The notes beneath the pieces are model-generated. The model was not told the origin of the DNA. It made no database searches and was given only the letters and a program-made list of their open reading frames with translations. Below, in pieces: positions 49,430 through 60,950 of a DNA stretch of 64,000 nt. The stretch comes from Paralichthys olivaceus. Taxonomy: Eukaryota > Chordata > Actinopteri > Pleuronectiformes > Paralichthyidae. Both the position numbers and the translations under genes were made by a program. The stretch's first letter is position 1. Every line of letters starts with the position of its first letter. Location of the stretch: contig NC_091100.1 of assembly GCF_024713975.1 (NCBI RefSeq), positions 18,248,001 through 18,312,000 on the forward strand, read 5' to 3'.

Positions 49430-49945
49430 GATGAATTGATGTGGGTAGTGATGAGGGAAAGAGGATGAAGGGATGATGATATTGATGAGGAAAGGAGCAT
49501 GAATGACGGATGAGCAGAGGAGGGGATGAGATAGAGGGATGAATGGATGTGGTATAGGAGAATGAATGGAGGTGGATAGAGATGAGAGAAGGAGGATGAA
49601 GGGATGAGTGTATTGATGAGGGAAGGAGGATGAAGGGATGAAAGAAGGAGGATAAATGGATGTGGGTCAGGATGAATAGAGGTAGGGGTAAGGTAGAGGG
49701 GTGAATGGATAAATGGATTTGGGTAAGGTTAAGGGAAAAGATTAATGGGTGGTGATAGGGATGAGAAGAGGTAGGGATGAGGTAGAGGGGTGAGTGGATG
49801 TGGGTAAGGATGAGAGAATGAGGATGAATGGATGTGGGTGAGGATGAGAGAAGGAGGATGAATGGATGTGGATGAGGATGAGCAGAGGTAGGGATGAGGT
49901 AGAGGGGTGAGTGGATGAAGGGATGGGAAAGGGTGGGTTGAATAA
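49430..49945. repeat. GATG-rich minisatellite
   Basis: Diverged tandem units built on GGATGAATGGATGTGGGTAA and GGATGAGAGAAGGA. GAGCAGAGGTAGGGATGAGG-TAGAGGGGTGAGTGGATG recurs in near-identical form in several places, so there is also a higher-order unit of roughly 100 bases. It explains the 314-codon open frame on the - strand (rich in His, Pro, Ser, Ile), which is not a gene. Confidence 0.8.
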
Positions 49946-51059
49946 TCTGACACAAACAGGGTGAGATGGGTTGACCATGTTGGCTTGACAGAGGAATAGA
50001 GGTGTAGTTGAGGCGTGGCCCTGCTCTTGATCCTATAGTTACCTGATAGTTCAAGAGGGAAGGTTGTGATCTGAACCTGAAGTACACTGTTTGCTGCATA
50101 CAATTACTCCTTAGATGCATATACAAACAAAGCATCAGTGTTGATCTTTCTATTGCTGGAGAAATGAGTGTAGTGGTTGTAAAGCAGATGCAACGTGCAG
50201 GCAGAAGGATGATGAAGCCAGCATGTCCCCAGGTGTCATGGAGGTGTGACTGGTTGATTGGTGGGTTCTGTGAGCTTTATAGATGACAGTGACGGGATGA
50301 TCGATGTTGAAGCATGCTGTGTCTGAGGCAGACTGACAAATAGGCCACATTTTCTGTCAGAGCTGCTCTAAACAAAGCTTTAAAGGATATTTTGCAAATG
50401 TCCGGGCTTGCTGGATGTGCTGCACTTGCAGGCGGCACAATAAACTCCCCTTCTCTCCTGCTCCTGGGATGGAAGACGTGAAAGTGTTCAAGCTAAATCA
50501 GAGCAGGTCAAATGTGTGGAAAGAGACAAAGGGCTAAATGAAGGGGAGCTGCTGTTTTATCCCCTGCTCCTTCTCTTTTGCCAACACAGCAGCTTGTTGT
50601 TGCTCACTAAGAAAAACCTTGATAATATAGTCGAAGCCCCCCTCCCTCCCCTTTCTCTCTTTCTCTCTCTCTTTCTGCATGTCTCTGCACACGCGCGTAC
50701 ACAAACACACAAGTGCACACACAAAAACGCACACGAGATTGCGCGCTCTCGAATGCAGAACGCGCAACAAGCTGGAGAGAGAGAGAGAGGCAGGAGAAGA
50801 GGAGAAGGACGGATGCAAGGCGAGGCCAGGAGCAGGAAACCTTATCTCTCTCTCTGCTCGTCCAGCTGCTCCTTTTTTAACCTCAGCATCATTTTATAAC
50901 ACGATCCCTGCTTTCCTTTTCTTTCTTTTTGTATCTTTGTATTTTAAAAGCTGCGTTCGCGTTCTGATGTGCCGCTGCGCCTCATCACGATTCCTCAAGG
51001 ATATGCAAAGCGGCTGTTATCACGTCGACGGTAATTTCCATGAAATGCAAGGATGTAAT

Positions 51060-51657
51060 TGAGCGACGTCGGAGGCGCTTATGATCAACGATGACAACAA
51101 GGCTGTAGGGATCGACGGCAGCTTTACAGGCAGAGAACGGTCTGCGCGTAAAATCTGCGTCTAATTATTGTTTTCGCCCAGCGGTCGCGCTATTTCCCTC
51201 CATCCGTCCATCGGGAGCTGTAGAAGGCCGATCGCCCCGCATCCTCTCTGGGCATGAAAACTCGTGGGAATTATGATACCAACGTGACGCGCAGTCACAC
51301 AGCACTCAGCGGGGAAGACGACGCGCCTCGACAGGACGGAGGGAGGGTGTGAGGTCCAGCAGAGCGGAGCCCCGCACCGTGCGCTCATCACAGGAGGAGG
51401 AGGAGGAGGACGCCCAGTTGTTGTTGGACACATCGCGCTAATGACTGCTCTATAGCCCAGCAGGTATCACCCACCATCAATACCCCCCCTCTAAATATCT
51501 CATATAGTATTAGTATTATTTTCATGCGTCGGGCAGAGAGACAGCGCGGGGAGTACAGTGCGTGAGGGCGCGGAGAGACGGAATGCGGGAGACGCAGTGA
51601 GCGAAGAGGAGGAGGAGGTGGTGGAGGAGGAGGAGGAGGGAAACCGGAGGATTGACG
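51060..51657 (+). promoter_or_regulatory. GC/CpG-rich stretch with possible noncoding first exon of adgrl1
   Basis: The sequence is CpG-dense (GAGCGACGTCGGAGGCGC and others), with purine runs built from GAGGAG. It ends in a good donor, GATTGACG/GTAAGAT, at 51657/51658. The next exon with a fitting acceptor is at 60901, before the adgrl1 start codon. Long 5' noncoding introns are usual for latrophilin genes. The link to adgrl1 is inference from position and strand. Confidence 0.4.
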
Positions 51658-52557
51658 GTAAGATATGGATATAGGCTATGAGGATGCACCCCGCCCATAC
51701 TCTCTATATCTCCCTCTCTCCTCGCACGCACACGCGCACGTACGTGATCAGTGGGGATGGTGGAGGTGCCCTGCTCCTCTGCTGCTGCTGTCAGGGCCCA
51801 TTTGATCACTGAGGGACAGGGGTCTGATTTGCTGCTGTGCTGGGCCTCACTCACTGCTGGCTGCCATTACAGCTGGGTCAGTAGTACAGGAGTGCTGTGA
51901 AATATTCATGGGCACGTGAACGGGCCTCCTCCTGAGGAGTGCAGTAGAGAAAGTGGCATATCATGATTTTCAGTGTCCCGTGTTGCATGGTCCAAAGGGT
52001 CTGCCATCGGTGGGTTGGTTTGTGAGACCCTCAGTGCAGTTGTCTGGTGAACCTGTGCACACTTCAAGTGCTGTGTATAAACGCAGAGTCTGGTTTGCAG
52101 GTTTGCCCAGATGGGAACATGAGGAGCGAAAGAGAGAGGAAGACGAGCGTATGCTGAGTGAGAGTCCATTATCAATATTTCAGAGAGGGGAAGAGAGGAC
52201 TGGGTCAGTGGAGGAGGCCAGGGAGGGAGGCAGGGGTGACCATGAAGGAGGGGGGAGACAGACAGAGATGCAGCGGTGGAAGGACGACGAAGGAAAGATG
52301 AGTAAGGATGAGGAAAATGAGAGATGAGAATAGAAAAGGAATAGCTGTGTGGCTCCAACTCCTCTGTCAGGTGGAATTTCTTAAACACTTGTAACCTTGA
52401 CTGTCAAGATTTTGTTTCTGTTGAATTTCTCATTTGTGTGATACTAGCAACAGCTTGAAGATTTTGCATATGAGAGGTGAAAATGATGAATAATTTGAAA
52501 ATATTTATTGCCTACAGAGAAACGTTTGTGAACGCACATTGTAATAAGGTGACTCAC

Positions 52558-52569
52558 TGTGTGCGTGTG

Positions 52570-52613
<44 letters not shown>

Positions 52614-52621
52614 TGTGTGTG
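52558..52621. repeat. (GT)n microsatellite
   Basis: A GT tract with a few GC and TT interruptions. Confidence 0.9.
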
Positions 52622-52744
52622 TGGCTGCACTGTGCATGTTAGATCGAAAAGGAGAAGAAAAAACATAACAAGGTTTACTTCCATGTAGGGATCATTTACA
52701 TCAATCACTGAGGTGAAAAAAGAAAATTGATTTGCTTACAGCAC

Positions 52745-52747
52745 ACA

Positions 52748-52783
<36 letters not shown>
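52745..52783. repeat. (CA)n microsatellite
   Basis: ACACGCACACAC tract of about 18 units, facing the (GT)n tract 125 bases to the left. The two could pair as an inverted repeat. Confidence 0.9.
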
Positions 52784-52787
<4 letters not shown>

Positions 52788-54214
52788 GACAAGGATGGAT
52801 TTGATGTCATTTGACTTGCTAATGCATCATATTGTTTTGTGTGTTACTTCGAACAGGTTCTCATCGTGTCTCTTTGCATCAGTCAGACACAGTGAGTTAG
52901 TTGTCTTGCGTACACGCTGAGCATCAATGCAGACCTGTTCCGAGCTGGGGGCGGATATATCAGTGTAATATTAATGCCATGACCCGAGACTGGCTGGTTC
53001 ATATAGTAACAGAGTAGCTGATTACTTTCATTATGGAGCAACCGGCAAATTATTGTCATGATCAAGTATTAACTCAAAGTATCCAAAGCTTAGCGTGATG
53101 TAATGCCTGTTTTTTTTGCCCAACAATCAACAATTTAAAACCTTTGATCATATCTGACAATAAAAATTGTATATGATCGTATCTGAGATGCTGCATATTA
53201 TGTTTTTTTGGAAATGTTTTGCTTGAAAAATTACTAAATGAAATCAAAATATTAGTTAATTCAATTGAAAGCTGTAATATTTCTGCTTATCATATAGTTG
53301 TGTCATCCTGGGACTGATGGCAGCATCACAGTTCAGTCATGCAAATTCCTGTTGTACTGGAGAGAGGAATGGAGATGGCCCGTTTGATTCTCAAATCCAT
53401 ATCCTTGTTTTTCTTTCTCAAAAGGCACAGATAATGTTTTTCTTTACATTGTATTACATAAGAATAGCTATTTATTACAATTTATTGTTGTGTTTGTTAA
53501 TTCTCATGTCCAATTGGCTTGGGTGATATTGTTATACAATGTAATATATGAAATATACAATATTAATTATTTTAATGATCTTAAATTTGCTGAATAACTC
53601 ATTTGTTGAGATGTTTGGTTCATCCTGTGAATTGAATATTCGACAAATCAAGTCACTGCAACACATTGATGAATGAAACCTCAAATCTGGTGGTTTACAT
53701 CTCCTACAGATCCTCAGGGTCTACCTTCCTTCTGGTGCACGTTATCATCTCACAATATACCTATTGTCTGATGCGGCTGAATCACTTTCTGCCATCTTGC
53801 AAACAAAAGCCACCGGCTGCTCTCGGCACTGCTCTGTCTCACCTCGGTCAGTGATGGTAGAAGAAGCGGATGACATTTTGACACGCCTCAGGATCGCAAT
53901 CTTGTTCTTTGTCCGAGTGACATGTTGAAACATCTAATATCATAGTAACATCTTGTGCTGACACACAAATCATGTTTAGTACAAAAGGGCACAGAGGGAC
54001 ATCAAGTCTGACACGACAGCCAGCAGACTACACTCCACCTTAGCGTTGGTTGAAATGACGCTTCCTCTGAAATGCCCCAGGTTGTGACTTTTCTGAATAC
54101 GGTCTCATACCTAACTGAATGTTCCCGTCAGTTAGAAGGTGAAGGATTCTCATGTCGTGCTCTAGACATCAGAAGATGAAGTCGTTTCAAATGCTGAAAG
54201 AAAAGGAAAAGATT

Positions 54215-54247
<33 letters not shown>

Positions 54248-54268
54248 CGCACAAGCACACAAACACAC
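54215..54268. repeat. (CA)n microsatellite
   Basis: A CA run followed by degenerate CACACGCACAAGCACACAAA. Confidence 0.9.
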
Positions 54269-56974
54269 TCCCTTTATCATGCTGGATTCTCAAACTTTCC
54301 ATCACATCATCCATTTAGGCTACATCATACCACTCATACATTTCTGCAACTCATTAAAAACCCTTTGCAAATATTTAACCAGCCCCGAGACGTTTGGTTC
54401 CTGGTCACTTCACATACTAGAATGTACATGTTCCAGGAACAACAAGGCTTTAATTGCAGCGTTTACCTGCTGTTTTATTATGAAAACTACGAGCAGAAAA
54501 CTAAGATAGATCTAATCTCAGCCAGTGTGCTACATGGGTTTGCACAGCCGTAGGTACACGTTCAGTCCACACTGTCAGTCCTGCAGCATCCTATTTCCTA
54601 AGGTGGCTACTATCTAATTATTGGCAAGTGTTGATTTGAGCAAAAATACATTTTCTGCTGCTCACGCGTTCAGGTAACATTGATTTGATTGTTTATCTCA
54701 TGATTAATTATTGTTGTATACAGCTGTCATATCTACAGTAAGCTCCAGTCAATAATCAGGAGGCGTGGCCTGAGGTATAGGGCCTTTTTATATCAAAGTG
54801 AATGTACCTATGAGTTTCTGACTCATTCACCCAACAAGTTCTCCAAATCAAGCTGCAAAATACATGATATGTCCAAGCTCTTTAACAATAGGCTACCACT
54901 AAAGAAATCATGTTCATCAATTGATTGATCATTTTGTCAATACATCTGAAAATAGTGGGAAAACACGCAGTATAATATCCACAGCCCAGTGTGATGTCCT
55001 CAAATCTCTTGTTTTGCCTTTGCTTGGGACCATTTTGGAGGAGTTGCGATTGTGATGTGTTTTTAATCATCTCTCACTGAGTCCTGTGAGAAAACATCTG
55101 GCTGGAAGTGTTTGTTGATATTTGAGAGTTGGGATGTTCTGCCAGAAGCAGACTGTTTTGGCCTGGACAAGTTAACACACACTGTCTGTCAATATGGTGC
55201 AACTATTAGTTGTGCGAAATGCTAGTGATGACAGTTTGTAGGAAAACAGATATACCGAACCTGTATCTCTGCCAAAAGGAGACCAACTGAGATGATGTCA
55301 AACTGTAAAATCTGACAAGTGGCTCTTGCTTACAGAATATCTAGGAGAGTGATTGCCTCAAAAAAGGTAAGTAAATATAACTATTGGTTATGTTTACTTC
55401 ATATGTGGTTATTATTCAGATTCTAAACTTATTTGTAATTATTTAATTAATTTTATGAAGCTGTTCCAATTTCAAAATGTCTGGTAACATTACCTTGTTC
55501 TAAATTGAGCAGGTTAAACCACTTAAGTTAGTCTGACTTAACTGAATAGTTGTGTTTACTCACTAGAAACCAACAGTTAAATGAAATAAGTAAGCACAAC
55601 AAAGAAAGAACCAAGTCGTATGCTACTTGAGCCGTTCCTCTTATAGCTGTGCCCAAACAGAACAGAAGATTTCTGTTGCTGAGAAGGGCAAAGGAGGAGG
55701 GAGGACTTAATATGGCATACAATATATGATAATATTTACAATGCAGAAATTGGTGGGATGTATGTTTGATACTGATCAAAATCTCACCCTATCATATCAT
55801 TATCTTAGTGATTATTACCCCATAAACCTCACAACCACAACCCCCCTAAAAAAAAAATCTCTTGTAAAGAAACAGAGCCTTAAGACCCGGCTCCCTTCAA
55901 ACAGCAGAAATTCCCATCACTAAAATATTCAGACTGGGCGATCAGCTTGAGCAAGACTTATCTGTAATCATAAAACTATGATGCAACGCTGGATGGTTCC
56001 TGTGCTGCTCTACTGCTCTACTACATTCAGTTCAGGAAGACCAGTTTAGTCAAGAGAATATATAGTTTTATACCAGTTTTAGGCAAAACAGGTAAATTAC
56101 TCACATTACATAAGTTGACCACTCATGCAAAAAGCACAGGTATTATACAATTACTGAGTGTTTGTGTGTAATTGCTCTCTCTGTGCACCCCATAAAAAGG
56201 TTTCATTAAAAGACCATTTCACCTCTTGTTCGTCTGGGTTCACAATTTTTTCTTTACTTAAAGTTATTGTTTTGTCTTTGCCACCAAACCAAAATCAAAG
56301 AATATAAAATAGCTACCAGATTAGACAAAGAAAAACATCAAAACAACAGAAAGCTTAAACCAGCAAATGTTGGACCTTGGATTATTTTATAAGTAAAATA
56401 TTTGCAGATTAATTTTCTAATCACTGCAGTCTCTTTTCAAGTCATAATTACAACTGGAAAAATTTGGATTATTCTAAAAACTTAATTATGACTTAATAAC
56501 ATGCCAATACCTGAAAACCACACTAACATGGAACCAGTGGATATGATGTTCTATCAGTGTGCAGTATTTCAATCCTCACAGGAGCACCGCAGGGCTTGCG
56601 TGGTGTTTCTCTCTGCGTTCGCAGGTATCTCAGACTTGGCAGTGACAAATTTCAGCTGCTCTGCCTGGCGCTGCACGATGATCAGCTACAAACAACACAG
56701 TGATAAATGAGCAAACACACGAGAAATCCTAGGATTCTCAGACCCTGAGAAAGTGCTTCTGAAACTGTGAGAGCGTGTTGTGCTGAGGGCAGGATTACGA
56801 TCTGGATAAATATATGAGGGACCTTAATGTTTAATCAACAGTCCTGCAGCTTTTTAATAGACTCAATTCTTCAGGTTAAATACAATCTCTTGACTTCTCA
56901 CAAACCATCCTTGTCTATGGAAAACTGAGGAGGCTTTTTGGCCCTTTGGCCTTCCATAGAGCACACATGCTGTT

Positions 56975-57310
56975 ATTACCTCCACCAAGTAGGTTGTGTT
57001 TTCATCTGTGTTTGTTTAGTTGTTAGTCTGTCTGTTTGTGTAGTTTGCCGGATTATGCAAAAAATACTAAATGTATTATCATGTCATTCATTACTTCCAC
57101 CAAGGAGGGTGTGTTCTCACATCTGTCCGTTCGTCTGTTTGTTGGTTTGTTTGCAGGCGACATTTTCATGAACATTAATGGAGGTATGAGCCACAGAAGA
57201 ACATATTAACTTTTGTTGCAGATCCTGATCAGAGGGTGAATTCAGGAGTTATTTGTCTTTAACATTGTTGGGTTTTGTTTCTAAGAGAATAATGAATGGA
57301 TCTAGATGTT
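56975..57310 (+). repeat. 'CCTCCACCAAGG' dispersed repeat with two heads
   Basis: TTACCTCCACCAAGTAGGTT at about 56978 and TTACTTCCACCAAGGAGGGT at about 57091 are two family heads in the same direction, 113 bases apart. The second continues into CAGATCCTGATCAGAGGGTG. This suggests insertion of one copy into another or a local duplication. Confidence 0.55.
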
Positions 57311-58904
57311 ATATACTGTATGAGCACTGGATTTTGAGATGTAGATATATGAAGACTAATGAGTACCAACCTAAAGCTCTGGATATACCTGCAAGCAATT
57401 TCCTGCTATTTTCTGTGTATATATTAAAGCCTGCCGCAGCATGTGTGCAGCAAAGACACAAATGCAGCACAGGTCCTCATGCTCTGAACTCAGCCCTGAG
57501 AGCCACCTGTGTTTCCTGCCTGCAACAAGCGAATGATTGACAGAGGGCGACACCTCCATTCCCCAGAGGCTGGCACTGACCAGACAAACACACAGGCTTT
57601 AAAACCCTGCAAGTGGCTCTGACTGTGGCGTGAAGGCCTCAGTCCTCTGGGAGCTGCAGAGGTCAACAGTCTGAAACACAGGCTTGGAGTCGCAGACGGC
57701 GCCATAGTGTTTTTTAAAAATCTTTTCTTAATCCTTAAACGTTGTCAGCGGTAGAGAGAGACAAGAAAATTCTCACCACTGTTATTATCAGAGAAGTATT
57801 TCAGCCATTAAAAGCTTGAGCTGTCAGAAGTCTAATCTCTCGTCCTCTCCCTCATTTCTTGATTGCCTCTCTCCATCACATTCACACACACTTTCTCTCT
57901 CTCTCTCACATGCACACAAACACACACACTCATTCATTCTTCCATTAGCAACACAACAGTATAAGTCTGTTTTGTCACTTTGTGCTTCATAGCGATCCAC
58001 CCTCAGGCACTGATAGCTCTCTGACCAAAGGAGGGGGAGGTTACTCTCCCCTCTCTCCCCCTCTCTTTGTTGATTTCATGGCCTCCACCTCTCACAGTGT
58101 GAATCTTTGTACCTGCCCTGATTTCACATCAGTCTGAATGGTTTCCAGCACACTGACTTTTATTGGCGTTTATGTTTCATTCGCCTCTCAGCAGTGCAAA
58201 TGTCAATTTTCATTCTTATTTATTGCTTCAATTTTTTTTGAGGAGCCAAACCACACAAGATGTCTTTGGCAGACTCCTGACTGACCCATCATTAGGGCAT
58301 AATTTTCACAGTCATGTTGTTGATTGATGATTTTGTCTGTAATAAAAAAAAAAGTGAAAATGCCAATTACTGCTACTAAATCAAAGTCTTTAAATGTTTG
58401 CTTTATCCAGCCAGCAGTTCAAAACCCAAATATGTTGAATTTACAATAATATTTAAACACAACAAACCAGTATATTTCAGGAGTTGGAACCAACAGAGAA
58501 TTGCTAACTTCCCTCATAAATAAATGAACCCCCTGAAGCTCATTGGCATGTGTCATGACACAATCTCATGCTGGGAAGTCAAACGCTGTTCAAACCCAGA
58601 GGAACTTCATTTCAAATTCAAGTGTTGAAAAACATTCAAATACTCGCTGAAACATGGACAGAAATTAATTTCAAAACATTGAAACTATTTGTGTGATGTA
58701 GTTATAAATTAAATTGAATCGACCGAAGAGGTGTAACACACAGTAGCAGCTTGGATCTGAAATGGCACCCACCTCCACCGTCCCTTTATACAACCACTTT
58801 TAAATTAAACACTAGATGTATTTTCAATCAAATCTTACACACACTCATATATATCAGTACCCTACATACCTGTATTCTTCCAACATACCCAGGAATTATT
58901 CTCT

Positions 58905-59085
58905 GAGAAATCAACAAAAATGTCTTTAGAAAATGTCCCACCTCGCAATGTTAGATAAAGTGTAAAAAACTCCTACACCCTGATCCAGATCTACACCCAA
59001 ATTTGAAGGTTATTGACCCATCTTTTCATCAAGTTTCATGGCAAATCCATTCACAAGTTTTGTGTAACTCTACTAATTTAACAAA
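58905..59085 (-). repeat. Fragment of the 'CCTCCACCAAGG' dispersed repeat family
   Basis: GAAAATGTCCCACCTCGCAA, CCTGATCCAGATCTACACCC and TTTCATGGCAAATCCATTCA match the family interior in inverted orientation. Confidence 0.45.
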
Positions 59086-59839
59086 TGTGGATGAAAACAG
59101 GGATTTAAATAACCTTAAACCTACACAAGGAGAGTCAGAAAGAGAAAACTACTGTCTTAATGCAGTATTTTAATTACCAACATAGTTTTGCATGATTTAT
59201 CTGTTGTTACTGCGCCTCGATTAAGACTGTTAGGTACATTCAGATACGTCATTCAGGATGGTAAACGTAAACACAGTGAATACAATGTCTCTGTATGTAC
59301 TTTGTGTATATGTACAGTACATTAATGCCTGTGCATATGTGTGTGTAATTTATTTCACTCCAGGCCCACTCCTCACACACTCTCACTTAGAGGCTGCTGC
59401 TCCTCCAAGTAGGCCGGCCGGTGGCCTGGGGCTGGATTTTGGTTGCAGGCAGAGAGCGCAGTGCTGCGAACAGGGGGCCTGGGTGTGTGGCTTTGTCAGG
59501 GCCCATCAGTGTCCTTGCTCTACTTACTCTGCATCAACACTTAAGGCTGTATGTGTGTGAGTGTGTGTGTCAGAGAGAGAGAGAGAGAGAGCAATGGGGG
59601 TAGCAAGCAAAAGAACATGCTGCCATAAGGGTTTTGGATGAGATGAGACGTATTGTGTGTTTGTTTGTGTGTGTGTGTGCATGTTTATGTATGTAATGAA
59701 AAAATGGAAAGGTTCTCTTTCCGCTGAGTCTCTATGTGTGTGTGTGTGTGTGTGTCACTGTGGTCTTTTATTACTACAGTCTTGTTGGTTCAGTGGACTT
59801 AAAGAAGGAAGAGATGTCTCTTACCTTTCTTCTCCATGG

Positions 59840-59840
<1 letters not shown>

Positions 59841-59929
<89 letters not shown>

Positions 59930-59930
59930 G
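59841..59930. repeat. (TG)n microsatellite, longest in the window
   Basis: About 43 nearly perfect TG units. Smaller TG tracts flank it at 59655-59680 and 59735-59755. Confidence 0.95.
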
Positions 59931-60439
59931 GGACTCCATACAGGCACAAGTCGTTGAATGCATGTTGGACATTTGTTAGGGAGTGACCTAAATCTGTCTG
60001 CCGTCATTACCTAACAAGAAGACGGAGAGAACAGCAAGTCACGAATAAATACACGCAAGGACACATGTACACGCACACACACTTCTGAGACCATGATGCT
60101 AGATTTTGTGCAGCAGCAGATTGGAAAATGCTAAGCAAGAGAGAATAAATGTGATGCCGTGCGTGCTGCAGTTCAGCCTTCATCCTCCCGTATGTCCGGG
60201 GCCAAGAGTTCAGTCTATATTAGGGAGTCGTATTACTGTTGTTCTCTTGTAGCTCGTCCGGCTGTGTCCCGTATGTTCCCTCGTAAAACTCCACAGCACA
60301 GCATCGCCCTCTGATCACCTGCGCCTTCAGTCAGCTGTTTATCCTGTTACCCCTGCCCTGCTGGGGGAGAGAGATCTCCGCCGCATCATTTATTTAGGAT
60401 TACTGAAAAGTGGCCTAAGCCGAGCCCGGCCCTCTGCCT

Positions 60440-60468
60440 GGGTGTGTGTGTGTGTGTGTGTGTGTGTG
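60440..60468. repeat. (GT)n microsatellite
   Basis: About 14 GT units, 430 bases before the first adgrl1 coding exon. Confidence 0.9.
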
Positions 60469-60950
60469 GATATAAAGATTAAGGCTCTTTTATGGGTCAG
60501 TGGCCACTGTTGCTCCTGGCTAATTACGGACCTAAAACACGTACTCACACACTCGCGCTTTTACTCACAAACACACACTCAGATAAACACACCCTGCATA
60601 TCTCTTCACTCTCGCTCTCTCTCTCCCTCATACACACTGCACTGTGCCATCTCCATGGTAACAGCAGATTGAGGGACTTTTCACAGCACTGATTGCCCAA
60701 TTGTTATGTCTATTTCTCTCTCTCTCTCTTACTCCTCTCTGTCTGATTCTCTATTATTCTGCCCCCCCCCCACTCTGCCTGTTTTCTGACGGTCATTCTC
60801 TTATTGTCAGTCTGTTATATTGTCCATTTAAAACACACACACACACATGCTGTATACAGAGTTCTTCTTCAATCTCACACTTCTTCTGGTTTCTCTCCAG
60901 GCTCTCCTAACACGGCCGGTGGTGTGACGTGCTAACTCTTCCTGCCCGGC

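Larger units (their letters stand above)
48700..52500. other. Intergenic region and presumed 5' region of adgrl1
   Basis: Left part: the minisatellite and unique sequence. From about 50640 the strand asymmetry (CTCTCT, GAGAGA) and then the GC content rise, up to 51660. No protein gene was recognised. Confidence 0.45.
52800..59840. other. Long stretch without recognised gene (probably adgrl1 5' intron)
   Basis: Mostly A/T-rich unique sequence plus microsatellites and repeat fragments at 56975-57310 and 58905-59085. No exon with family similarity was found on either strand. Confidence 0.45.

Noticed and set aside
49191-50135. 314-codon open frame on the - strand
   Set aside because: It is a translation of the GATG minisatellite (His/Pro/Ser/Ile-rich), with no domain and no splice context.
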